64,000 nt of DNA from Nocardia colli (GCF_008704205.1 NZ_VXLC01000017.1:62001-126000), one strand, 5' to 3'. Counted from the first letter of the stretch, positions 7,730 through 16,794 are shown. Made by a program: numbers and translations. Notes: generated by a model not told the origin, from the letters alone.

Positions 7730-8811
7730 GCGAACGCAAGTACCGCATCGCGACCATCCCCGGCGACGGCATCGGCGTCGACGTCACCGCGGCGGCGGTC
7801 ACGGTGCTCGATACCGTGCTGCCCGGCCTCGAATGGACCGAATTCGATTGGTCCTGCGCGAATTACCTGCGCACCGGCGAGATGATGCCCGCGGACGGCC
7901 CCGAGCTGCTGGCCGGCTTCGACGCGATCCTGCTCGGCGCCGTCGGCTTTCCCGGTGTGCCCGACCATGTTTCGCTGTGGGGCCTGCTGATTCCGTTGCG
8001 GCGCGCGTTCGGTCAGTACGTCAACCTGCGCCCGGTCCGGCTGCTGCCGGGCACCGAGTCGGCGCTGCGCGACCGGACCGCCCAAGACCTCGACATTCTC
8101 ATCGTGCGGGAGAACTCCGAAGGCGAATACTCCGAGATCGGCGGCAAACACAACCCCGGCCGGGACGACGAATTCGTGCTCCAGGAGTCGGTATTCACCC
8201 GGGTCGGCTGCGAACGGATCATCCGCTACGCGTTCGACCGGGCCCGCGAACGCGGCGGCAAGCTGTGCTCGGCCACCAAGTCGAACGGCCTGATCCACTC
8301 GATGCCGTACTGGGACAGCGTGTTCGACCGCATCGCCGGCGAATACCCCGACGTGCAGACCCGGCAGATGCACGTCGACGCGCTGGCCGCGGAGATCGTG
8401 CTGCACCCGGACCGGCTCGACGTGATCGTCGGCTCGAACCTGTTCGGCGACATCCTGTCCGACCTCGCCGCCGCGGTGACCGGCGGGCTCGGGCTGGCCC
8501 CGTCCGGCAACATCAATCCGGCGGGCACCGCGCCGTCGATGTTCGAGGCGGTACACGGCAGCGCACCCGACATCGCCGGTCAGGGCATCGCGAACCCGGT
8601 CGCGCAGATTCTCGCGGGCGCGATGCTGCTCGACCAGCTCGGCGAACACGCCGCGGCCGCGGCGGTGGACCGTGCCGTCTGCGACGTGCTCGGCGCAGGC
8701 GAGGTCCTGACTCCGGACCTCGGCGGTACCGCGACAACCACGGATCTCGCCACGGCCATCGCAAGCCGCGCAGCTGAATTGGTGGATCCGGTCGGCGCCG
8801 AATCGCGCTGA
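7726..8811 (+). CDS. Tartrate dehydrogenase / D-malate dehydrogenase (decarboxylating) family
   Basis: A 361-residue member of the isocitrate/isopropylmalate dehydrogenase superfamily, which oxidises and decarboxylates a 2-hydroxy diacid with NAD. The tartrate/D-malate subgroup is indicated by IVRENSEGEYSEIGG and LPLRRAFGQYVNLRP-like segments. The metal/NAD blocks GSNLFGDILSDLAA and EAVHGSAPDIAGQGIANP are complete. The GTG 7726 overlaps the upstream stop. In this setting it could feed a hydroxydiacid produced by the cluster toward pyruvate (inference). Confidence 0.85.
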   Translation: MSERKYRIATIPGDGIGVDVTAAAVTVLDTVLPGLEWTEFDWSCANYLRTGEMMPADGPELLAGFDAILLGAVGFPGVPDHVSLWGLLIPLRRAFGQYVNLRPVRLLPGTESALRDRTAQDLDILIVRENSEGEYSEIGGKHNPGRDDEFVLQESVFTRVGCERIIRYAFDRARERGGKLCSATKSNGLIHSMPYWDSVFDRIAGEYPDVQTRQMHVDALAAEIVLHPDRLDVIVGSNLFGDILSDLAAAVTGGLGLAPSGNINPAGTAPSMFEAVHGSAPDIAGQGIANPVAQILAGAMLLDQLGEHAAAAAVDRAVCDVLGAGEVLTPDLGGTATTTDLATAIASRAAELVDPVGAESR

Positions 8812-8876
8812 CGGTCGAGCTCGACGCGAGTCGCGCGGTGCTCAGGTGCCGCGCGCTCAGGTGGTGAACCGCACCC

Positions 8877-9626
8877 TCAGGCGGTGAGCCAGATCGCCTC
8901 GGCGGCGGGACTACCCAGGTCGGTAGGGGTTTCGGCGGTGCCGATGCGAATCGCGATGGTGCCGGCGAAATCTCGCCGCTCCACCACCGTGATGGCGGTG
9001 TCCAAGGCGATGCCGACGGAGTCGAAGTAGCGCAGCATGTCCGGATCCGAGTCGGAGATGCGCGCGACCCGGCCGGACTCGCCCGCGCCGAAGTCGCTGA
9101 GCTGACGGGCCGGCGGCGTCGGCACCGCACCGTCGACCGACGGAATCGGATCGCCGTGCGGATCCCGGTCGGGGTAGCCGAGTTTGGCGTCGATGCGCGC
9201 CATCAGCAGTTCGGAGACCGCGTGCTCGAGCACCTCGGCCTCGTCGTGCACCTCGTCCCAGCCGTAGCCGAGCTCGTTCACCAGGAACGTCTCGATCAGC
9301 CGATGCCTGCGCACCATCGCGATCGCGGCCCGGCGGCCGCCGTCGGTCAGCGTGATCGATCCGTAGCGGGCGTGCTCGACCAGCCCCTGATCGGCGAGCT
9401 TGCGCACGGCCTCGGACACGGTGGACGCGGAAACCCCGATGCGTTCGGCGAGCAGCTTGGTCGACACCTTCTCCTGCGACCACTCCTGGGCGGTCCAGAT
9501 CACCTTCAGATAGTCCTGGGCAACCGAGGAGAGCACCGGCGCGATCGTCGCGGTGCCGCCGGTGGCTTGTCTCGGCGCGGCAGCGTCGGCTAGCTCACGG
9601 CGGGTGGCGATGTCTCGTTTACCGGG
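8877..9626 (-). CDS. mntR: DtxR-family manganese-dependent repressor MntR (SirR-like)
   Basis: About 249 residues, with an N-terminal DtxR winged helix (VAQDYLKVIWTAQEWS, then SASTVSEAVRKLADQGLVEH), a metal-binding/dimer domain (HRLIETFLVNELGYGWDEVHDEAEVLEH) and a C-terminal FeoA/SH3-like domain. It closely matches mycobacterial MntR by memory, and the neighbour ribF is the same as in mycobacteria. It should repress manganese uptake when Mn(II) is bound. The start is uncertain: GTG 9626 is used here; GTG 9536, just before SSVAQDY, would give 219 residues; neither has a strong ribosome site. Confidence 0.85.
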   Translation of the reverse strand, partial: PGKRDIATRRELADAAAPRQATGGTATIAPVLSSVAQDYLKVIWTAQEWSQEKVSTKLLAERIGVSASTVSEAVRKLADQGLVEHARYGSITLTDGGRRAAIAMVRRHRLIETFLVNELGYGWDEVHDEAEVLEHAVSELLMARIDAKLGYPDRDPHGDPIPSVDGAVPTPPARQLSDFGAGESGRVARISDSDPDMLRYFDSVGIALDTAITVVERRDFAGTIAIRIGTAETPTDLGSPAAEAIWLTA

Positions 9627-9781
9627 CACATACTCGAGCTTAAGCACATGAATGCCGAAAGACACAGCTCGCCGCACAGTGGAACCAGGGATTCACCACC
9701 CGTACACAACTCCGGAAGCCGCGTGTGACATCACGGACTTCGGTCGAACTCCGTTCAGCTGCGGGATATAAGCTGCCGACT

Positions 9782-10753
9782 GTGCAGAGATGGCGTGGAC
9801 TGGACGACGTGCCAGCGGACTGGGGTCGATGCGTACTCACGATCGGCGTGTTCGACGGAGTGCACCGCGGACACGCGCAGCTGATCAGCCGGGCGGTGAA
9901 ATCGGCGGCCGCGCGCGGCGTTCCCGCGGTGCTGATGACCTTCGATCCGCACCCGATGGAGGTGGTCCGGCCCGGCTCGCATCCGGCGCAGCTGACCACC
10001 CTGACCCGGCGCGCGGAACTGGCCGAGGAACTGGGCATCGACGTGTTCTGCGTGATGCCGTTCACCCAGGCCTTCATGAAGCTGACCCCCGCGCGCTACG
10101 TGCACGACCTGCTGGTCGAGCGGTTGCACGTGGCCGAGGTCGTGGTCGGCGACAACTTCACCTTCGGCAAGAAGGCCGCGGGCACCATCGACACCATGCG
10201 TGAGCTCGGCACCCGCTGGGGCTTCGAGGTCGACGGCGTGAAGCTGCTCGGCGAACACGCGGTCACCTTCTCCTCCACCTACATCCGCGCCTGCGTGGAC
10301 GCGGGCGACATGGCTGCTGCCGCCGAGGCGCTCGGCCGGCCGCACCGGGTCGAGGGCGTGGTGGTGCACGGCGACGGCCGCGGCCGTCAGCTCGGCTTCC
10401 CGACCGCGAACGTGGCGCCGCCGATGCACGCCGCGATCCCGGCCGACGGCGTGTACGCGGGCTGGTTCACCGTGCTGGGCCCCGGCCCGACCATCGGCAC
10501 CGTCACCCCGGGCGAGCGCGCGATGGCCGCCATCTCGGTCGGCACCAATCCCACGTTCTCCGGCCGCGCCCGCACGGTCGAGGCGTACGTGCTCGACGGC
10601 GAGGCCGACCTCTACGGTCAGCACGTCGCGGTCGATTTCGTCGATCACGTCCGCGGCCAGCGCAAATTCGACTCGGTCGACGAACTCATCGAGCACATGG
10701 GCCGCGACGTGGAAAACGCGCGCAAAATCCTCATCGCCGTGGACGACCGCTAG
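9782..10753 (+). CDS. ribF: Bifunctional riboflavin kinase / FAD synthetase
   Basis: A 323-residue RibF. The N-terminal adenylyltransferase domain shows IGVFDGVHRGHAQLI (HxGH-type nucleotide loop), TFDPHPMEVV and SSTYIR. The C-terminal riboflavin kinase domain shows GFPTANVAPP and SVGTNPTF...RTVEAYVLD. The enzyme phosphorylates riboflavin to FMN and adenylates FMN to FAD. GTG 9782 (VQRWRGLDD) matches the start known in mycobacteria and is preferred over an upstream extension. It is followed by rpsO as in related genomes. Confidence 0.95.
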   Translation: MQRWRGLDDVPADWGRCVLTIGVFDGVHRGHAQLISRAVKSAAARGVPAVLMTFDPHPMEVVRPGSHPAQLTTLTRRAELAEELGIDVFCVMPFTQAFMKLTPARYVHDLLVERLHVAEVVVGDNFTFGKKAAGTIDTMRELGTRWGFEVDGVKLLGEHAVTFSSTYIRACVDAGDMAAAAEALGRPHRVEGVVVHGDGRGRQLGFPTANVAPPMHAAIPADGVYAGWFTVLGPGPTIGTVTPGERAMAAISVGTNPTFSGRARTVEAYVLDGEADLYGQHVAVDFVDHVRGQRKFDSVDELIEHMGRDVENARKILIAVDDR

Positions 10754-10878
10754 CCCGATTCGGTCCGCCGAATTCGATCCGGTAAAGTGGATCCTCGGGT
10801 TTGCTGCGGTCCGCGGCGGCACCCGGCCCGGGTAACCGGAAATTCGAGCGCGGTACTGAAATAGAGAGTGGATGCCTC

Positions 10879-11148
10879 ATGGCCCTGACCACCGAACAGA
10901 AGTCGGCGATTCTCAAGGAATACGGCCTGCACGAGAAGGACACCGGCTCGCCGGAAGCCCAGATCGCGATGCTGTCGAAGCGGATCTCCGACCTCACCGA
11001 GCACCTCAAGGTGCACAAGCACGATCACCACACCCGGCACGGCCTGCTCGCGCTGATCGGCCGTCGTCGTCGGCTGTCGAAGTACCTGGCCGCCAACGAC
11101 ATCCAGCGCTACCGTACGTTGATCGAGCGTCTCGGCCTGCGCCGCTGA
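10879..11148 (+). CDS. rpsO: 30S ribosomal protein S15
   Basis: 89 residues, the standard S15 length. It begins MALTTEQKSAILKEYGLHEKDTGSPEAQIA, with the conserved HxxDHHTRHGLLALIGRRRRL block that contacts 16S rRNA and ends in RTLIERLGLRR. It is part of the primary 30S assembly platform. It is followed after about 340 bases by pnp, the usual rpsO-pnp arrangement, with a strong hairpin between them. Confidence 0.98.
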   Translation: MALTTEQKSAILKEYGLHEKDTGSPEAQIAMLSKRISDLTEHLKVHKHDHHTRHGLLALIGRRRRLSKYLAANDIQRYRTLIERLGLRR

Positions 11149-11487
11149 TCGCTCCACACGCCGGTTACCCGAGGTAGCCGCAGACCCGGCCAACGGGGAG
11201 ACGTACAATCTCCCCGTTGGCTATTCGTGTATGACGACATTGCACAGCCGTAAGCACCCGCCTGCGTGGCGTCGGTCTTCGGTAGTGGCCTCCCGGCAGG
11301 GCAAACACCGCCGGCGGGCTTCGATCGATGACCGCCTCCGCGTCGCCGCGATCCAAGGGGATTCGGCCGGGTGCTCGGGCCGCAGCCAGGATGGTTGCCG
11401 CGCGTCCGTACCAGGTACGGCTGACGAAGAGCCGGATCGCGCCAGATGGCGCTTGATCCGGCGAAGACGAGAGGTTGAGAGAAGAGA
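11149..11487 (+). other. rpsO-pnp intergenic region / pnp leader
   Basis: 339 bases without a convincing gene. It holds the hairpin at 11189-11221 and then a long stretch that is probably pnp leader. No large ORF has a ribosome site here. In enterobacteria the corresponding leader is folded and cut by RNase III for pnp autoregulation; whether that applies here is unknown. Confidence 0.6.
11189..11221 (+). terminator. Strong hairpin between rpsO and pnp (terminator or processing site)
   Basis: A perfect 13-bp stem (11189-11201 with 11209-11221) closing a 7-base loop, core CCAACGGGGAGA. There is no U-tract after it, so it may be an actinobacterial terminator without U-tract or an RNase III-type processing hairpin. 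Confidence 0.65.
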
Positions 11488-13767
11488 ATGACCGAAACAA
11501 CTGAACGCAAGTCCTCGGCCGTAGAGGTCGAGCCCGGTGTGTTCGAATCCGTCGCGCTGATCGACAACGGCAGCTACGGCACCCGCACCGTCCGCTTCGA
11601 GACCGGACGCCTGGCCCGGCAGGCCGCCGGCGCGGTCGTGGCCTACCTGGACGACGAGACCATGCTGCTGTCCGCCACCTCCGCGGGCAAGCACCCGAAG
11701 GACCAGTTCGACTTCTTCCCGCTGACGGTCGACGTCGAAGAGCGCATGTACGCCGCGGGCCGCATCCCCGGCTCGTTCTTCCGTCGCGAGGGCCGCCCCT
11801 CCACCGACGCGATCCTGACCTGCCGCCTGATCGACCGCCCGCTGCGCCCGTCCTTCGTCGACGGCCTGCGCAACGAGATCCAGGTCGTCGTCACGATCAT
11901 GAGCCTGGACCCGAACGACCTGTACGACGTGGTGGCGATCAACGCCGCGTCCGCGTCCACCCAGATCGCCGGCCTGCCGTTCTCCGGCCCGGTCGGCGGC
12001 GTGCGCGTCGCGCTGATCGACGGCCAGTGGGTCGCGTTCCCGACCGTCGAGCAGCTCGAGGGCGCCGTGTTCGACATGGTCGTCGCGGGTCGCGTGGTCG
12101 AGTCCGGTGACGTCGCGATCATGATGGTCGAGGCCGAGGCCACCGACAAGGTCATCGCGCTGATCGACGGTGGCGCGCAGGCGCCGACCGAGGCCGTCGT
12201 GGCCGAGGGCCTCGAGGCCGCCAAGCCGTTCATCGCCCGCCTGTGCAAGGCGCAGGCCGACCTCGCCGAGCTGGCCGCCAAGCCGACCGGTGAGTTCGCG
12301 CTGTTCCCGCCGTACGAGGCCGATGTGTTCGAGGCCGTCGAAGGCACCTCGAAGCGTGAGCTCGGCGAGGCGCTCTCGATCGCGGACAAGCAGGAGCGCG
12401 AAGCCAAGATCGACGAGATCAAGCTCGACGTGCTGTCCCGGCTCGGCGACGACTTCGTCGGCCGCGAGAAGGAACTGGGCGCCGCGTTCCGCTCGGTCAC
12501 CAAGAAGCTGGTCCGCCAGCGCATCCTGACCGACGGCTTCCGCATCGACGGCCGCGGTCTCGCGGACATCCGCGCGCTGTCCGCCGAGGTCGCCGTGGTG
12601 CCGCGGGCGCACGGCTCGGCGCTGTTCGAGCGGGGCGAGACGCAGATCCTCGGCGTCACCACCCTCGACATGGTGAAGATGGCCCAGCAGGTCGACTCGC
12701 TCGGCCCGGAGACCAGCAAGCGCTACATGCACCACTACAACTTCCCGCCGTACTCCACCGGTGAGACCGGCCGCGTCGGCTCGCCGAAGCGTCGCGAGAT
12801 CGGCCACGGCGCGCTCGCCGAGCGGGCCCTGATGCCGGTGCTGCCGAGCCAGGAAGAGTTCCCGTACGCCATCCGTCAGGTGTCGGAGGCGTTGTCCTCC
12901 AACGGTTCCACCTCGATGGGCTCGGTCTGCGCCTCGACCCTGTCGCTGCTCAACGCCGGTGTGCCGCTGAAGGCGCCGGTCGCCGGCATCGCCATGGGCC
13001 TGGTGTCCGACACGATCACGAACGACAAGGGTGAGGACGAGGTGCGCTACGTCGCCCTCACCGACATCCTGGGCGCCGAGGATGCCTTCGGCGACATGGA
13101 CTTCAAGGTCGCCGGCACCCGGGACTTCGTCACCGCGCTGCAGCTCGACACTAAGCTCGACGGCATCCCCTCGCAGGTGCTGGCCGGCGCGCTGAGCCAG
13201 GCGCACGACGCCCGCACCGCCATCCTGGAGGTCATGGCCGAGGCCATCGACACCCCGGACGAGATGAGCCAGTACGCCCCGCGGGTCACCGCGATCAAGA
13301 TCCCGGTCGACAAGATCGGCGAGGTGATCGGGCCCAAGGGCAAGGTGATCAACCAGATCACCGAGGAGACCGGCGCCAACATCTCGATCGAGGATGACGG
13401 CACGGTCTACGTCGGTGCGACCAACGGCCCCGCGGCGCAGGCGGCGATCGACCAGATCAATGCCATCGCGAACCCGCAGCTGCCGAAGGTCGGCGAGCGC
13501 TTCCTGGGCACGGTCGTCAAGACCACCGCCTTCGGCGCGTTCGTCTCGCTGCTGCCCGGCCGTGACGGCCTGGTGCACATCTCCAAGCTCGGCAACGGCA
13601 AGCGCGTCGCCAAGGTCGAAGACGTGGTGAACGTCGGCGACAAGCTGCGCGTCGAGATCGCCGATATCGACAACCGCGGCAAGATCTCGCTGGTCCCGGT
13701 CGAGGAGAACGCCGAAGAGCCGGCCGAAGCCGAGACCGTTGATGCGGGCGCGGCAGCGACCGAGTAG
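11488..13767 (+). CDS. pnp: Polyribonucleotide nucleotidyltransferase (PNPase / GpsI)
   Basis: 759 residues: two RNase PH domains separated by a helical domain, then KH (IKIPVDKIGEVIGPKGKVIN) and S1 (GERFLGTVVKTTAFGAFVSL) RNA-binding domains. It degrades RNA 3' to 5' phosphorolytically and is a core RNA-decay enzyme. The second catalytic core shows GRGLADIRALSAEV and GSTSMGSVCASTLSLLNAGVP. The ATG at 11488 follows a GAGAGAAGAG ribosome site. It is followed by pepR as in mycobacteria. Confidence 0.97.
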   Translation: MTETTERKSSAVEVEPGVFESVALIDNGSYGTRTVRFETGRLARQAAGAVVAYLDDETMLLSATSAGKHPKDQFDFFPLTVDVEERMYAAGRIPGSFFRREGRPSTDAILTCRLIDRPLRPSFVDGLRNEIQVVVTIMSLDPNDLYDVVAINAASASTQIAGLPFSGPVGGVRVALIDGQWVAFPTVEQLEGAVFDMVVAGRVVESGDVAIMMVEAEATDKVIALIDGGAQAPTEAVVAEGLEAAKPFIARLCKAQADLAELAAKPTGEFALFPPYEADVFEAVEGTSKRELGEALSIADKQEREAKIDEIKLDVLSRLGDDFVGREKELGAAFRSVTKKLVRQRILTDGFRIDGRGLADIRALSAEVAVVPRAHGSALFERGETQILGVTTLDMVKMAQQVDSLGPETSKRYMHHYNFPPYSTGETGRVGSPKRREIGHGALAERALMPVLPSQEEFPYAIRQVSEALSSNGSTSMGSVCASTLSLLNAGVPLKAPVAGIAMGLVSDTITNDKGEDEVRYVALTDILGAEDAFGDMDFKVAGTRDFVTALQLDTKLDGIPSQVLAGALSQAHDARTAILEVMAEAIDTPDEMSQYAPRVTAIKIPVDKIGEVIGPKGKVINQITEETGANISIEDDGTVYVGATNGPAAQAAIDQINAIANPQLPKVGERFLGTVVKTTAFGAFVSLLPGRDGLVHISKLGNGKRVAKVEDVVNVGDKLRVEIADIDNRGKISLVPVEENAEEPAEAETVDAGAAATE

Positions 13768-13800
13768 TACTTGTCTTTGTGACGACGAAGAAGACGACAG

Positions 13801-13828
13801 CCCCTCTGCTCCGACGCGAGCAGGGGGG
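13801..13828 (+). terminator. Predicted terminator hairpin after pnp
   Basis: An 11-bp stem (CCCCTCTGCTC with GAGCAGGGGGG, one G-U pair) around a 6-base loop, starting 34 bases after the pnp stop. It would lie inside pepR if the upstream GTG 13779 were used, which argues for the later pepR start. Confidence 0.65.
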
Positions 13829-13853
13829 TTCGTCACTGGAGCTGCGAGCCAAC

Positions 13854-15149
13854 ATGACCGATCCCGGCGTTCAACGCACCGTGCTACCCGGCGGACTGCG
13901 CGTGGTGACCGAACATGTCCCCGGCGTGCGCTCGGCCTCGATCGGCGTCTGGGTGGGCGTCGGCTCGCGCGATGAAGGCCCCACCGTCGCCGGTGCGGCG
14001 CACTTCCTCGAACATCTGCTGTTCAAGGCGACCCCCACGCGCACGGCGCTGGACATCGCGCAGGCGATGGACGCCGTCGGCGGCGAGCTCAACGCGTTCA
14101 CCGCGAAGGAGCAGACCTGCTACTACGCGCACGTGCTCGACGAGGACCTGCCGCTGGCCGTGGATCTGGTCTCCGACGTGGTGCTCAACGGGCTGTGCCG
14201 GGCCGAGGACGTCGACCTGGAACGCCAGGTGGTGCTCGAAGAGATCGCCATGCGCGACGACGACCCGGAAGACCTGGTCGGCGACGCGTTCCTGTCCGCC
14301 CTGTTCGGTGATCATCCGATCGGCCGGCCGGTGATCGGCTCCATCGAATCCATCGAGTCGATGCACGCGGCCCAGCTGCGCGGCTTCCACCTGCGCCGCT
14401 ACCGGCCGGACCGGATGGTCGTCGCGGTCGCGGGCAATGTCGAACACGAGCACACGGTGGAGCTGGTGCACCGCGCGTTCGAGAATCGGCTCGATCCGGC
14501 CGCTACCCCGGCCAAGCGCCGGGAGGGCAAGTTCCGCCCGGCCGGCGATCCCGAACTGCACTGGAGTCATCGCGACAGCGAGCAGGCGCACCTGGCGTTC
14601 GGCGTGCGCGCCTTCGGGCGGCACGAGGGGGAGCGGCGCTGGCCGCTCTCGGTGCTCAACACCGTGGTCGGCGGCGGGCTGAGTTCGCGTCTGTTCCAAC
14701 GGATTCGGGAAGAACGCGGACTCGCCTACTCGGTGTACTCCAGCGTGGACACCTTCGCCGACACCGGCGCGTTCTCGGTCTACATCGGCTGCCAGCCGGA
14801 AAACCTCGGCAAGGTCGCCACTTTGGCCCGCGGGGTGCTGGAAGAGGTTGCGGCCAACGGCATCACCGACGCCGAATGCGCGCGGGCCAAGGGCTCGCTG
14901 CGCGGTGGCCTGGTGCTCGGCCTGGAGGATTCCGCGTCCCGGATGAACCGCATCGGCCGCAGCGAACTCAGCTACGGCAACCATCGCAGCGTGTCGGAAA
15001 CGCTGGCGCGGATCGACGCGGTCACCACCGACGAGGTCTGCGCCATCGCGAACACGCTGCTGTCGCGGCCCTTCGCGGCGTCGATCGCCGGACCGTACAA
15101 GCGAACTCGCGAACTGCCCGCCGCGGTGCGCCGGTTGGTCGAGGGCTGA
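13854..15149 (+). CDS. pepR: M16-family zinc protease, PepR-like
   Basis: 431 residues from ATG 13854. The inverted zinc motif HFLEH is near residue 50, with the third-ligand Glu in VVLEEIAMRDDDPED. The C-terminal half is the inactive partner domain with GGGLSSRLFQRIREERGLAYSV. It processes peptides, like mycobacterial PepR and the mitochondrial processing peptidase family. An in-frame GTG at 13779 would add 25 residues but lacks a ribosome site and would place a terminator-like hairpin inside the gene; ATG 13854 has GGAG 12 bases upstream and gives a length near the mycobacterial protein. Confidence 0.9.
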   Translation: MTDPGVQRTVLPGGLRVVTEHVPGVRSASIGVWVGVGSRDEGPTVAGAAHFLEHLLFKATPTRTALDIAQAMDAVGGELNAFTAKEQTCYYAHVLDEDLPLAVDLVSDVVLNGLCRAEDVDLERQVVLEEIAMRDDDPEDLVGDAFLSALFGDHPIGRPVIGSIESIESMHAAQLRGFHLRRYRPDRMVVAVAGNVEHEHTVELVHRAFENRLDPAATPAKRREGKFRPAGDPELHWSHRDSEQAHLAFGVRAFGRHEGERRWPLSVLNTVVGGGLSSRLFQRIREERGLAYSVYSSVDTFADTGAFSVYIGCQPENLGKVATLARGVLEEVAANGITDAECARAKGSLRGGLVLGLEDSASRMNRIGRSELSYGNHRSVSETLARIDAVTTDEVCAIANTLLSRPFAASIAGPYKRTRELPAAVRRLVEG

Positions 15150-15150
15150 C

Positions 15151-15480
15151 CTACTCCGCGCTCGCCCGGTTGGCCGCCTCGACCACCGCGGAAACCACGC
15201 CGGGCAGCGCGGATTCGAGATCTCGCGCGCGCAGGCGCTGCCAGATCTGGCCGTCCACGATCACCCGCTCGATCACGCCCGCCTCGCGCAGGATCTTGAA
15301 GTGGTGCGTCGCGGTCGATTTGTTGATCACCTCGTAGAGCTCGTTGCAGCGCACCGCGACGCCCGCGTTGCTCAGGCGGCGCACCATCTCCAGGCGGATG
15401 GGGTCCTGGATCGCGCCGAGCACGGTGGACAACGCGGCCACCGGCGGGGCGTCGGCCGCCGCCTCCTTAGCTTCGGTCAT
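15151..15480 (-). CDS. ArsR-family winged-helix repressor
   Basis: 109 residues with a single ArsR-type winged helix (AIQDPIRLEMVRRLSNAG, then the recognition helix in STATHHFKILREAGVIE). There is no classic cysteine metal box; the lone C45 in RCNELYE is not paired, so the signal may be non-metal. It is divergent from an MFS transporter, with two matching palindromes between the genes (15499-15516 and 15537-15554). It probably represses itself and the transporter. Its stop lies next to that of the convergent pepR gene. Confidence 0.85.
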   Translation of the reverse strand: MTEAKEAAADAPPVAALSTVLGAIQDPIRLEMVRRLSNAGVAVRCNELYEVINKSTATHHFKILREAGVIERVIVDGQIWQRLRARDLESALPGVVSAVVEAANRASAE

Positions 15481-15498
15481 GATCTACCTCACTCCGGG

Positions 15499-15516
15499 GT
15501 TTGATGATCGTCAAAC
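15499..15516. promoter_or_regulatory. ArsR operator candidate 1
   Basis: GTTTGA-6-TCAAAC, perfect six-base arms, in the ArsR/MFS divergent spacer, close to the ArsR start. Confidence 0.65.
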
Positions 15517-15536
15517 TAGCTGTACCGTCGTATGCG

Positions 15537-15554
15537 GTTCGATCATTATCAAAC
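15537..15554. promoter_or_regulatory. ArsR operator candidate 2
   Basis: GTTCGA-6-TCAAAC, one arm mismatch relative to site 1, 38 bases further toward the transporter. Two sites on the same DNA face suggest cooperative or dual-promoter repression. Confidence 0.6.
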
Positions 15555-15573
15555 TTACCTGATCGGAGATTCG

Positions 15574-16794
15574 ATGGCAGCGACGATCGCGGTGCCCGCC
15601 GCGGACGAGCGGACATCACAGCGCTGGGCCTACGGGCTCGTGCTGGCCGCAGGCGGAGTGGCGCTCGGTGTGTCCGGAGTGCCGGCCCCGCTCTACGGCA
15701 TGTATCAGAAGGAGTGGCATTTCTCGCCGCTCACCACGACTTTCGTGTTCGCCGTCTACGCGTTCGCGGCGCTGGGCGCGGTGCTGGTGTCCGGCAAGAT
15801 CTCCGATGTGGTCGGCCGTAAGCCGGTGCTGCTCGGCGCTTTTGTGACGATGATCGCAGGGCTGGCCGTGTTCCTGCTCGCCGACAACGTGGTGATGCTG
15901 TTGGTGGCGCGCGCGTTGCACGGCTTCGCGGTCGGTGCGACGGTGGTCGCCGGTGCGGCCGCGCTGCTGGATCTGCGGCCCAAGCACGGCGCGCGATCCG
16001 GCCAGCTCACCGGGGTCGCGTTCAATGTCGGTATGGCCGTGGCGATTCTGGGTTCGGCCCTGCTCGCGCAGTACGCGCCGCATCCGTTGCGCACGCCGTA
16101 CGTGGTCATCACCGTGGTCTGCCTGGTCATCGGCATCGGCGTCATCGCGCTGGAGGAACCGCACACCGGGCGCATCGCCGGTCGCATCCGGATCGCGAAA
16201 CCCGCTGTGCCGCCGGAGATTCGCGGCGACTTCTGGTTCTCCGCGCTCGGCGTGATGGCGGCCTGGTCGGTGCTCGGCGTGCTGCTGTCGCTGTACCCGT
16301 CGCTGGCCTCGGCCGAAACCGGCATCCACAACCTGGTTTTCGGCGGCGCGGTGGTCGCGTCGACCGCGCTGGCCGGCGCCACCTCGCAGCTGTTCGCCAC
16401 CAAGATCCCGGCCCGGCGCGCGGCCATCGGCGGCGACACCGGGATGGCGATCGCGCTGCTGCTCACCGTGCCCGCGCTGCACACCGGCAACTGGGTCGTG
16501 GTGTTGCTGGCCGGCGTATTGCTCGGCGCCACATTCGGACTCGGCTTCGGCGGCTCGCTGCGCCACCTGTCCGAGGTGGTCCCGCAGCACAAGCGGGGCG
16601 AGACCATGTCGGCGTACTACCTGCTCGCCTACACGGCGATGGCGCTGCCGACCATCCTGGCCGGTTGGGCCGCCACCACCTGGGGGCTGAGCACGGTGTT
16701 CCCCTGGTTCGTCGTGGTCGTCTCGCTGGCCTGCCTGACCGCCGCCGGCCTCGGCCTGCGCCGCACCCGGACGGCCGTCGAATCGGCGGCCTGA
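15574..16794 (+). CDS. Major facilitator superfamily transporter
   Basis: 406 residues with about 12 hydrophobic segments. MFS motif A appears as GKISDVVGRKP (residues 74-84), and the second half begins after a hydrophilic linker containing PEIRGDFWFSALG. It is probably a proton-driven drug or small-molecule exporter of the inner membrane. ATG 15574 has a GGAG ribosome site; a further 14 upstream codons can be read but cover the operator. The substrate is unknown; regulation by the divergent ArsR protein is likely. Confidence 0.87.
   Translation: MAATIAVPAADERTSQRWAYGLVLAAGGVALGVSGVPAPLYGMYQKEWHFSPLTTTFVFAVYAFAALGAVLVSGKISDVVGRKPVLLGAFVTMIAGLAVFLLADNVVMLLVARALHGFAVGATVVAGAAALLDLRPKHGARSGQLTGVAFNVGMAVAILGSALLAQYAPHPLRTPYVVITVVCLVIGIGVIALEEPHTGRIAGRIRIAKPAVPPEIRGDFWFSALGVMAAWSVLGVLLSLYPSLASAETGIHNLVFGGAVVASTALAGATSQLFATKIPARRAAIGGDTGMAIALLLTVPALHTGNWVVVLLAGVLLGATFGLGFGGSLRHLSEVVPQHKRGETMSAYYLLAYTAMALPTILAGWAATTWGLSTVFPWFVVVVSLACLTAAGLGLRRTRTAVESAA

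Noticed and set aside
11221..13836. 871-codon open frame on the minus strand across pnp
   Set aside because: Exact antisense shadow of pnp in high-GC DNA; low-complexity Asp/Arg/Leu-rich translation, no domain.
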